NCBI GenBank assembly: GCA_017963165.1
Contig: JAGCTZ010000065.1
Coordinates: 1-5,375 of the forward strand
Length of the DNA: 5,375 bases
Source of the DNA: Treponema sp.
GTDB lineage: Bacteria > Spirochaetota > Spirochaetia > Treponematales > Treponemataceae
Reading direction: 5' to 3'
Of the stretch, positions 1-4,500 are shown piece after piece. The notes below the pieces were generated by a model, which saw only the letters and a program-made list of their open reading frames with translations, had not been told where the DNA came from and did no database searches. Within the stretch, counting starts at the first letter, position 1; each line of letters opens with the position of its first letter. Made by a program: the position numbers and the translations under genes.

Positions 1-250
1 CTGGACAGTCAATGTGTGCATAGTGTCTCTTGTCTGACTGATATTCCAAGTGACGAGTATTGATTGTAATACCACGTTCCTTCTCTTCTGGAGCGTTATC
101 AATTTCGTCATACTTAAGAGCCTTATCACCATATTTATTAGCACAATATGAAGTGATAGCAGCTGAAAGTGTAGTCTTACCATGGTCTACGTGACCAATA
201 GTACCAACGTTCATGTGAGGTTTAGTTCTGTTGAACTTCTCCTTTGCCAT
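1..250 (-). CDS. tuf: Elongation factor Tu, N-terminal part (runs off the left edge)
   Basis: EF-Tu is the cytoplasmic GTPase that delivers aminoacyl-tRNA to the ribosomal A site. The first 83 codons are present. The protein begins [20 protein letters not shown]. The G1/P-loop GHVDHGKT is at residues 19-26, the switch I segment RGITINTRH at about 59-67 includes the Mg-coordinating Thr62, and the sequence is cut within the G3 motif DCPG (from residue 81). The start is fixed by an AAGGAG Shine-Dalgarno six bases upstream and by the family's MAKEKF N-terminus. It lies downstream of rpsG, but a terminator and its own promoter stand between them, so it is probably transcribed separately through a leader of about 450 nt. 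In T. pallidum, as I recall, tuf leads into the S10 ribosomal operon; whether that holds here lies outside the window. No oddities in the visible part. Confidence 0.98.
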   Translation of the reverse strand, partial: MAKEKFNRTKPHMNVGTIGHVDHGKTTLSAAITSYCANKYGDKALKYDEIDNAPEEKERGITINTRHLEYQSDKRHYAHIDCP

Positions 251-706
251 GTTTTTCTCCTTGCCGGATCTTTCCTTTTTTGTCCGGCATACTTATTTTT
301 ATGTGCTGCACTTTAAGCCAGAATATCTACGCACCTTGTACTAAGGAATCGCAATATTCGCAGACACAATTTTTTTTCTGGGTAAGATAATGATTGATAG
401 GAAACGGATAAGAATATTTCATTCATCAGCATAACCATAATTTCGGAAAATGCTGTAACCCGGTACCACCGATCGTTATCATCCAACTTAGACAACTGGT
501 TTGGTATTTTCGAGTTTGTCTAAACATCAGAAACCCAAAATCAGTTTAACCTTTATAATAACTGTCAACGACAGAAATTAACCGCATTAAGGGTCGTGTT
601 TACCTGAAAACCATTTCTGATTAACTTTACGGTAACACCAGACTAAAAAGTCTGCCTGATATCAAAGAACCCTGAACCCTCATAAAAATCAAAAGAGGGC
701 AAGTTC
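251..706 (-). promoter_or_regulatory. Long structured 5' leader of tuf
   Basis: This stretch has no convincing protein gene. If transcription starts about 7 nt after the -10 box (near 704), tuf mRNA has a leader of about 450 nt. In transcript order it can form: a bulged stem with 5-bp core CCCTC/GAGGG (695-699 with 677-681); CAGACT/AGTCTG (649-654 with 639-644); an 8-9-bp stem GTGTTACC/GGTAAACAC (631-638 with 596-604) starting on the next base; CTGTC/GACAG (570-574 with 562-566); a perfect 8-bp TTAGACAA/TTGTCTAA (516-523 with 488-495); CAGCAT/ATGCTG (450-455 with 427-432); and the SD-proximal hairpin. Single short stems arise by chance, but the density and the length are unusual for tuf. No classic terminator with a U-run was seen inside it. 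Confidence 0.5.
257..288 (-). promoter_or_regulatory. tuf Shine-Dalgarno with abutting CCGG hairpin
   Basis: The AAGGAG Shine-Dalgarno (257-262) is immediately preceded in the mRNA by a perfect 6-bp stem: GCCGGA (288-283) pairs with TCCGGC (268-263) around a 14-nt purine-rich loop. The loop contains a second SD-like AAGGAA. Because the stem ends on the base next to the SD, folding could modulate ribosome access or hold the SD open. The pairing is read directly from the sequence; the regulatory role is inference. A similar CCGG-core hairpin occurs in the rpsL leader. Confidence 0.5.
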
Positions 707-710
707 TAAA

Positions 711-739
711 AATATACACTTTATATGAAGAATGTTCAA
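711..739 (-). promoter_or_regulatory. Probable sigma-70-type promoter of tuf
   Basis: On the minus strand the -35 box is TTGAAC (734-739; 4 of 6 to TTGACA) and the -10 box is TATATT (711-716; 5 of 6 to TATAAT), with an optimal 17-nt spacer. The context CCTATTGAA...TATATTT is almost the same as at the rpsL promoter, which supports both calls. The -35 box lies inside the left 17-bp inverted end of the 725-995 fold-back element, so that element, or one copy of its end, supplies or overlaps this promoter. Confidence 0.7.
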
Positions 740-995
740 TAGGTACAGAGCCAAATTTGAGAAATAAATTCTCAAAGAAAAATCAGCGGGCTCCCGTGGA
801 CAACGCCCTGCATCTACTGCTGAGCAATTTTTTTGGTAAAAATCCTGCGGTTTACTTCGTAAATCCTCGGATTTTTCCTTTGGCATTCGCCAAAAATTCT
901 CAGATGTAGCTGCACGTCGTTGTCCACTCCGCCCACTGCTTTTTCCAATTGATTCATGTTTACAATTCAATCTTTATATATTGAACATTCTTCAT
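725..995. repeat. 271-bp fold-back element with 17-bp perfect terminal inverted repeats
   Basis: ATGAAGAATGTTCAATA at 725-741 is matched exactly in inverted orientation by TATTGAACATTCTTCAT at 979-995. Between them the layout is nearly symmetrical: about 35 bp of spacer with its own hairpin (TTTGAGAA 756-763 with TTCTCAAA 769-776), the R1 core hairpin (777-945), then about 33 bp with a small AATTG/CAATT hairpin (947-951 with 963-967). No transposase gene lies inside and I see no clear target-site duplication, so it would be a non-autonomous MITE-like element or a structured cruciform/RNA. The short frames inside it read through the palindromes and are unlikely to be genes. Confidence 0.65.
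777..945. repeat. Fold-back repeat R1 (same family as R2 at 2112-2201)
   Basis: The base is GAAAAA (777-782) against TTTTTC (940-945), then CAG (784-786) against CTG (936-938), GGG (788-790) against CCC (932-934), an asymmetric internal loop CTCCC/TCCG, and the perfect 10-bp stem GTGGACAACG (796-805) with CGTTGTCCAC (918-927). Pairing continues imperfectly (16 of 21 positions) between 804-824 and 899-919. Inside are AAAAATCC (838-845) with GGATTTTT (869-876), a TTTAC/GTAAA stem (851-855 with 859-863), and a competing TTTGGC/GCCAAA hairpin (879-884 with 889-894). The outer sequence and loop layout are shared with R2, while the inner stem differs in sequence. Confidence 0.75.
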
Positions 996-1013
996 CAAAT
1001 ATCAACTGCGTAA

Positions 1014-1051
1014 AATGAAAAAGGGAGATTCTAATATAAGAACCTCCCTTT
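1014..1051 (-). terminator. Intrinsic terminator of rpsL-rpsG
   Basis: About 25 bases after the rpsG stop, the minus strand forms a near-perfect 13-bp stem: AAAGGGAG, then G, then TTCT pairs with AGAA, T, CTCCCTTT around the 6-nt loop TATATT, with one G-U wobble. The stem runs straight into a T-rich tract (TTTTTCATTTT). This is a textbook rho-independent terminator and separates rpsG transcription from tuf. Confidence 0.9.
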
Positions 1052-1076
1052 GAAACTACGTATTATGCTGGTAAAA

Positions 1077-1547
1077 CTACCATCTGTAGTGAGCAAAAGC
1101 TTTGTTTGCTTCTGCCATCTTATGTACATCTTCGCGCTTCTTGTAAGCAGTACCTGTATTATTGTAAGCATCCAAGAGTTCTGCAGAAAGAGTGTCGGCC
1201 ATGCCGTGACCATTTCTGTTTCTTGCTGCTTCGATAATCCAGCGCATTGCAAGAGCTTCGCGACGTGACTCGCGGATTTCCATTGGAACCTGGTAAGTAG
1301 CACCACCAACGCGGCGAGACTTAACTTCTACCATCGGCTTTACATTGTCGATAGCCTTGAGCATTACCTCAAGTGGATCCTTTTCTGTCTTAGCCTTAAG
1401 ATTATCCATTGCCTGGTATACAATCTTGCGGCATGTTTCTTTCTTACCGTCGAGCATCATACGGCAAACAAATTTTGATACAACCTTTGAGTTGTATTTA
1501 ACATCCGGCATAATTGGACGTTCGATTGATTTCTTATGTCTTCCCAT
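1077..1547 (-). CDS. rpsG: 30S ribosomal protein S7
   Basis: S7 binds the 3' major domain of 16S rRNA, initiates assembly of the 30S head and contacts tRNA at the E site. The 156-residue length is standard for bacteria. The N-terminus [20 protein letters not shown], the conserved segment with [13 protein letters not shown] at about 24-36, the [10 protein letters not shown] region near 79-88 and the basic helix [12 protein letters not shown] region near 91-103 are all S7-like. The C-terminus ends HYRW. GGAGGA ends six bases before the ATG and fixes the start. It lies 12 nt after the rpsL stop and is probably co-transcribed with it. In many bacteria S7 represses its own operon at an intercistronic mRNA site, but only 12 nt are available here, so any such site would have to overlap coding sequence or lie elsewhere. 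fusA, the usual next gene in E. coli-type str operons, is absent; a terminator follows instead. Confidence 0.98.
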   Translation of the reverse strand: MGRHKKSIERPIMPDVKYNSKVVSKFVCRMMLDGKKETCRKIVYQAMDNLKAKTEKDPLEVMLKAIDNVKPMVEVKSRRVGGATYQVPMEIRESRREALAMRWIIEAARNRNGHGMADTLSAELLDAYNNTGTAYKKREDVHKMAEANKAFAHYRW

Positions 1548-1559
1548 CTTAGTCCTCCA

Positions 1560-1934
1560 TTAAGCCTTAGGTTTTTTAGCACCGTACTTAGAACGACCAC
1601 GTTTGCGGTCTTCTACGCCGAGAGTATCTTTTGTACCGCGGATGATATGGTAACGTACACCAGGAAGATCCTTTACACGACCACCGCGTACCAAAACTAC
1701 TGAGTGTTCCTGCAAGTTATGTCCAATACCTGGAATATATGCAGTAACTTCAATACCATTAGACAAACGAACACGAGCAATCTTACGAAGAGCTGAGTTT
1801 GGTTTCTTAGGTGTCTGAGTCATTACACGTGTACAAACGCCACGTTTCTGTGGGCAGGACTCAAGCGCGGGAGACTTGGTTCTGTTAGCTACAGACTTAC
1901 GACCCTGACGGATTAATTGATTTATTGTAGGCAT
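1560..1934 (-). CDS. rpsL: 30S ribosomal protein S12
   Basis: S12 sits at the decoding centre and controls translational accuracy. It is 124 residues, the usual bacterial length, and aligns by eye with E. coli S12 along its whole length. Conserved blocks include [11 protein letters not shown] (27-37), [11 protein letters not shown] (41-51), [10 protein letters not shown] (71-80) and [13 protein letters not shown] (84-96), ending in KKPKA. Lys43 and Lys88, the usual streptomycin-resistance positions, are both the wild-type residue. Asp89, the residue methylthiolated by RimO in bacteria that have it, is present. AGGAG eight bases before the ATG supports the start. It is the first gene of the rpsL-rpsG unit, with its own promoter about 80 bp upstream. 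In many bacteria rpsL follows rpoC; here the upstream neighbour is a purine gene. Confidence 0.99.
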   Translation of the reverse strand: MPTINQLIRQGRKSVANRTKSPALESCPQKRGVCTRVMTQTPKKPNSALRKIARVRLSNGIEVTAYIPGIGHNLQEHSVVLVRGGRVKDLPGVRYHIIRGTKDTLGVEDRKRGRSKYGAKKPKA

Positions 1935-1955
1935 CGCCTATTCTCCTATTTTATA

Positions 1956-2010
1956 TTCCGGTCAGCACCCCGGAAGAATTTGCATAGAAAACCCATTTTT
2001 AGATGGGTTT
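1956..2010 (-). promoter_or_regulatory. rpsL leader: 5'-end stem-loop and CCGG hairpin
   Basis: Two perfect hairpins fill the short rpsL leader. The first is an 8-bp stem AAACCCAT (2010-2003) with ATGGGTTT (1996-1989) around a 6-nt loop, starting at or just before the predicted transcription start, so it would cap the mRNA 5' end. It is followed by TTCT, so a weak terminator for incoming transcription is an alternative. The second is TTCCGG (1975-1970) with CCGGAA (1961-1956) around 8 nt, upstream of the AGGAG Shine-Dalgarno. Stems are seen directly; roles (mRNA stability, autoregulation) are inference. Confidence 0.5.
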
Positions 2011-2014
2011 AACA

Positions 2015-2043
2015 AATATAATGAATTTTGAAAATGAATTCAA
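2015..2043 (-). promoter_or_regulatory. Probable sigma-70-type promoter of rpsL-rpsG
   Basis: On the minus strand the -35 box is TTGAAT (2038-2043), the spacer is 17 nt, and the -10 box is TATATT (2015-2020). Start of transcription is expected near 2008. The flanking CCTATTGAA and TATATTT are shared with the tuf promoter at 711-739. Confidence 0.75.
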
Positions 2044-2111
2044 TAGGCTGGGGATTAAATTTATTTAGAAAAATACCAGATGCGTCCGTAGGAAAAAAGG
2101 TAATTATTAAA

Positions 2112-2201
2112 GAAAAACCAGCCCTCTCCCGTGGAAATTGCCTTCGGTCAACGGAAATGATGTTGTCCTCAGTCAATTTCCACTCCGAGTGCTGCTTTTT
2201 C
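2112..2201. repeat. Fold-back repeat R2 (same family as R1 at 777-945)
   Basis: This is a 90-bp hairpin with base GAAAAA (2112-2117) against TTTTTC, then CAG (2119-2121) against CTG (2192-2194), the same asymmetric CTCCC/TCCG internal loop as R1, and a perfect 10-bp stem GTGGAAATTG (2131-2140) with CAATTTCCAC (2174-2183). Inside, GGTCAAC (2146-2152) and GTTGTCC (2162-2168) pair with one mismatch. Compared with R1, the outer strings (CAGCnnnCTCCCGTGGA and TCCACTCCG) are kept, while the last five stem bases differ on both arms so that pairing is kept. It lies about 70 bp upstream of the rpsL -35 box; R1 lies 38 bp upstream of the tuf -35 box. Confidence 0.7.
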
Positions 2202-2245
2202 TATTATATTTAAAAATTCCACCACTCTCTATCAGGTATTTTTCA

Positions 2246-2275
2246 AAAGAATCAATTATCGACTATTGATTCTTT
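2246..2275. terminator. AT-rich 11-bp hairpin, possible bidirectional terminator
   Basis: AAAGAATCAAT (2246-2256) pairs perfectly with ATTGATTCTTT (2265-2275) around an 8-nt loop. On the minus strand the stem ends TTCTTTT, and on the plus strand it is followed by AATTTTCTTT. The stem is poor in G+C, so as an intrinsic terminator it would be weak. A protein-binding palindrome is the alternative. Confidence 0.35.
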
Positions 2276-2365
2276 AATTTTCTTTATGTTGTGGAACCCG
2301 GTTTAAAGAAATGGGTTTCTACGCAATCCTTCTTTCGCCGTTGTTTTTTTAGGAAGATTGGATTT

Positions 2366-2502
2366 GAAAAAAAAATGACGGGAGGGAGCAAAACGGGGGG
2401 CAAAATGACTCTGGCTGTTGATGCCGCGAGAGCGGCATTTGATAGTTCCACTACAACAGCCCGCGCTTTTGACCACCGTTTTGCGACCGGTAGCCATTTT
2501 TT
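2366..2502 (-). terminator. Long hairpin R3 after the transformylase gene, probable terminator
   Basis: Just downstream of the transformylase stop the strand folds into an extended hairpin of about 137 nt. It has GCAAAACGG (2388-2396) with CCGTTTTGC (2476-2484), GGCTGTTG (2413-2420) with CAACAGCC (2454-2461), and an apical ATGCCGC (2421-2427) with GCGGCAT (2432-2438) closed by a 4-nt loop that reads GAGA on the plus strand. A-runs at the left foot and T-runs at the right foot mean that either strand ends in a U-tract; the minus transcript leaves the stem into nine T residues. It shares this poly-A/poly-T base with R1 and R2 but not their CTCCCGTGGA core, so I do not place it in the same sequence family. 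Confidence 0.6.
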
Positions 2503-2524
2503 TCTATATGCAGTCACTAAAAAA

Positions 2525-3700
2525 TTAGTGGTGGAACAAACGGATGCCGTTGAAGGCCATTACCATGTTGTATGAATCTGCGGCTTGGATAACGAGGTCG
2601 TCGCGGACTGAACCACCCGGCTGGGCGATAACTGTTACACCGCTCTTGTGAGCCCTGTCGATGTTGTCACCGAATGGGAAAAATGCATCGGAACCAAGGG
2701 CTACGTTTGTGTTCTTGGCAATCCAGGCGGCTTTTTCTTCCCGAGTGAAAACTGCTGGTTTTACTTTGAAGATGTTCTGCCACTTGCCTTCTGCAAGGAC
2801 GTCCATGTATTCTTCGCCGATATATACATCAATTGCGTTGTCGCGGTCGGCACGTTTGATGCCGTCTACAAACTGCAAGCCCAAAACCTGTGGGCTCTGG
2901 CGCAACCACCAGTTGTCGGCTTTTTGTCCGGCAAGACGTGTACAGTGAACGCGGCTCTGCTGACCTGCTCCAATACCAATTGCCTGACCATCCTTTACAA
3001 AACAAACTGAATTAGACTGAGTATACTTAAGAACGATAAGGGAAATAATAAGATTTCTCTTGTCATCTTCGCTCAAAGCCTTGTTTTTAGTTACGATATT
3101 TGAAAGTGCAGAAGCTTCATCAATCTTAAGGAAGTTGTGGCCCTGTTCAAAAGTAACACCAAAGACCTGTTTGCGTTCAAGTTCGGCAGGAACATAGCTG
3201 GCGTCAATCTGGATAACACAGTAATTGCCGTTCTTTTTTGCTTTAAGAATGTTGAGTGCAGCTTCGCTGTATGAAGGAGCAATTACACCGTCAGAAACTT
3301 CTTTTTTAATAAGAAGAGCAGTTGCTTCGTCACATTCATCACTAAGCGAAATAAAATCGCCAAAAGAAGACATGCGGTCTGCACCACGAGCACGAGCATA
3401 AGCACAGGCAAGAGGAGTAAGCTCTACATCACCTGTAAAATAAATCTGTTTAAGCGTGTCAGAAAGTGGAAGACCAACTGCAGCACCAGCCGGAGAAACA
3501 TGCTTAAAAGAAGTTGCAGCAGGAAGACCTGTTGCTTCTTTAAGCTCCTTTACAAGCTGCCAGCCGTTAAGTGCATCCAACAAATTGATATAACCTGGAC
3601 GGCCATTCAAAACTGTTATTGGTAAATCGCCGTCTTCCATAAAAACACGTGCGGGCTTCTGATTTGGATTACATCCATACTTAAGTTCTAATTCTTTCAT
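2525..3700 (-). CDS. purH: Stand-alone AICAR transformylase (PurH C-terminal type)
   Basis: It transfers a formyl group from 10-formyl-THF to AICAR, giving FAICAR, the penultimate step of de novo IMP synthesis in the cytoplasm. The 391 residues cover only the transformylase part of PurH/ATIC; the usual N-terminal cyclohydrolase domain is missing. The catalytic Lys-His pair lies in SFKHVSPAGAAVG (K66, H67). Other family blocks are ARARGADRMSSFGDF (102-116), KYTQSNSV (225-232), GIGAGQQSR (242-250), SDAFFPFGDN (337-346) and the terminal RLFHH. Several are closer to animal ATIC than to E. coli PurH. The start is set by GAGGAG eight bases upstream and by TAATG overlap with the preceding stop, so it is a true domain-length gene, not a truncation. 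The missing cyclohydrolase is supplied by the PurO-type gene two positions upstream. NCBI-style naming would be purH; the symbol should not be read as bifunctional. Confidence 0.95.
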   Translation of the reverse strand: MKELELKYGCNPNQKPARVFMEDGDLPITVLNGRPGYINLLDALNGWQLVKELKEATGLPAATSFKHVSPAGAAVGLPLSDTLKQIYFTGDVELTPLACAYARARGADRMSSFGDFISLSDECDEATALLIKKEVSDGVIAPSYSEAALNILKAKKNGNYCVIQIDASYVPAELERKQVFGVTFEQGHNFLKIDEASALSNIVTKNKALSEDDKRNLIISLIVLKYTQSNSVCFVKDGQAIGIGAGQQSRVHCTRLAGQKADNWWLRQSPQVLGLQFVDGIKRADRDNAIDVYIGEEYMDVLAEGKWQNIFKVKPAVFTREEKAAWIAKNTNVALGSDAFFPFGDNIDRAHKSGVTVIAQPGGSVRDDLVIQAADSYNMVMAFNGIRLFHH

Positions 3701-3714
3701 TATTTATTCTCCTC
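3698..3714 (-). promoter_or_regulatory. Transformylase RBS inside the DUF624 tail, with TAATG overlap
   Basis: The Shine-Dalgarno GAGGAG (3709-3714) is encoded within the last Glu codons of the membrane-protein gene, and that gene's TAA shares its final A with the transformylase ATG. This arrangement suggests translational coupling and constrains the codons of the acidic tail. Confidence 0.75.
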
Positions 3715-4494
3715 AGTTTCATTTTCAGTTTCATTATCAATTTCAGATTCAGAGCCTGTTTCTGCTGCAGCTTCTGTTTCGGTTTCTGCTTCAGTTGCTG
3801 CCTCTGTTTCAGTTTCATCTGCTACTTCCGATTCTGCGTCATTTTCATCATCATATTTAATCGGATTTTCAACATGATAAAAAATTACAGACATAAAGAA
3901 GGTAACTGTATAAAAAATTACGCTAGGCCAGAACAGAAGCGAAAGCAATCCGGCAAAAAGATTAAGATAACCAAGCCAGATTACAACTGCATATTCCAGA
4001 ACAGCAAGTCCTGTAAGACGAAGCGTATCTTTGCTATAAGTAAAAGCCAGAGCAATTGCATTTTTTATAGAATTTGAAAAAGTATTTTCGTAGCGGGCAA
4101 TCAGTGGATAAACAAAAAGATTGAAAATCATCACAGAAAGCGAAACACCCGCTGCAAGTAAAATAAGAATGATTCCCTGACTGCTTCTGGCAACTATCCA
4201 ATAATCAAAAAAGCCTGCGCCACCAAGAGTAATCACAGAAATCAGAGACATAAGAATGCCCTGTTTAAAATTCACCTTAAAGCCTTTTATGAAAGATTTC
4301 CAAAGTGATATTTCAACTTCGCCGTTAAGGATTTTTATTCCTACATAAAAAACAGCACAGGTTGCAGGTCCCATTGTTACAAGCGGAATGCTGAACAAAA
4401 GCCAGAATAAACCTAATACAAGAAACTGACCTGCCGTTTTCGAAGTCATGTTTTTGATGAGTTTTTGTTTTACAGGATCGTGAATACCTTTCAT
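3700..4494 (-). CDS. YesL/DUF624-type membrane protein with acidic C-terminal tail
   Basis: The function is unknown. The N-terminal part resembles the YesL (DUF624) family: the segment FWLLFSIPLVTMGPATCAVF at residues 30-49 matches the family's typical first membrane region with its Pro-x-x-Thr-x-Gly motif. Hydrophobic segments lie at about 23-57, 79-101, 107-131, 160-183 and 184-206, consistent with an integral inner-membrane protein. Residues 215-264 are a low-complexity tail with 23 Asp/Glu in 50 positions, mixed with Thr, Ala and Ser; I do not know this tail from the family. No good Shine-Dalgarno precedes the ATG, which lies 6 nt after the stop of the upstream gene, so coupled translation is likely. 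Its position between two purine enzymes is unexplained: it could be a purine-related membrane component or simply a passenger. No nucleobase-transporter motif was recognised. Confidence 0.85.
   Translation of the reverse strand: MKGIHDPVKQKLIKNMTSKTAGQFLVLGLFWLLFSIPLVTMGPATCAVFYVGIKILNGEVEISLWKSFIKGFKVNFKQGILMSLISVITLGGAGFFDYWIVARSSQGIILILLAAGVSLSVMIFNLFVYPLIARYENTFSNSIKNAIALAFTYSKDTLRLTGLAVLEYAVVIWLGYLNLFAGLLSLLFWPSVIFYTVTFFMSVIFYHVENPIKYDDENDAESEVADETETEAATEAETETEAAAETGSESEIDNETENETEENK
3703..3852 (-). repeat. Glu/Thr-rich quasi-repeat encoding the acidic tail
   Basis: The last 50 sense codons of the membrane-protein gene are built from near-repeats of GAA-ACT/ACA/GCA units. The repeats are irregular, not exact tandem copies, but simple enough to allow slippage in 6-bp steps, which would change tail length without breaking the frame. 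The tail also carries the RBS of the next gene. Confidence 0.55.
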
Positions 4495-4500
4495 TTTAAT

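Larger units (their letters stand above)
1935..2524. other. Intergenic region between rpsL and the purine block
   Basis: These 590 bp hold no convincing protein gene. In order from the left they contain the rpsL leader and promoter, the fold-back repeat R2, an 11-bp AT-rich hairpin, an unexplained 90-bp stretch (2276-2365) with only a weak imperfect hairpin (AACCC 2295-2299 with GGGTT 2313-2317), and the long hairpin R3 next to the transformylase stop. A 10-bp inverted repeat, TTCCACCACT at 2217-2226 and AGTGGTGGAA at 2527-2536, brackets the right half; its right copy is the end of the transformylase gene. Confidence 0.7.

Noticed and set aside
460..480. T-box-like string GGTGGTACCG in the tuf leader (minus strand)
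   Set aside because: It resembles the T-box core but lacks the following CG, a specifier stem and an adjacent terminator. tuf is not a T-box target and spirochaetes are not known for T-boxes.
313..495. 60-codon minus-strand frame upstream of tuf
   Set aside because: It needs a TTG start without a Shine-Dalgarno, has no family resemblance, and lies in the hairpin-rich tuf leader.
545..590. Second tuf promoter using TTGACA near 570 (minus strand)
   Set aside because: The -35 match is perfect, but no -10 box lies at a 16-18 nt distance; the nearby TATAAA is only 7 nt away.
777..945. R1/R2 as classical integron attC sites
   Set aside because: The folded shape is similar, but the GTTRRRY/RYYYAAC core sites are missing and no cassette genes or integrase are present.
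689..970. 93-codon minus-strand frame across R1
   Set aside because: It reads straight through the palindromes and has no Shine-Dalgarno. Similar Arg/Ser/Lys-rich peptides in treponemal annotations are probably translated repeats.
251..1076. tRNA genes in the rpsG-tuf gap
   Set aside because: tRNAs often sit near tuf, but no T-loop GGTTCRA box with a matching acceptor stem was found on either strand.
1050..1563. Open frames antisense or out of frame to rpsG
   Set aside because: Shadows of a highly conserved ribosomal gene with no independent start signals.
2028..2213. 61-codon plus-strand frame across the rpsL promoter and R2
   Set aside because: It overlaps a promoter and a fold-back repeat, and its composition is not protein-like.
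2284..2575. Several overlapping frames on both strands across R3
   Set aside because: They are by-products of the long hairpin; none has a plausible start or family.
2648..3010. Plus-strand frames antisense to the transformylase gene
   Set aside because: They mirror strong codon bias on the coding strand; no Shine-Dalgarno or family match.
2525..3700. Transformylase as a truncated or frameshifted bifunctional PurH
   Set aside because: It starts at the domain boundary with its own Shine-Dalgarno and stop-start overlap, and a separate cyclohydrolase is in the operon.
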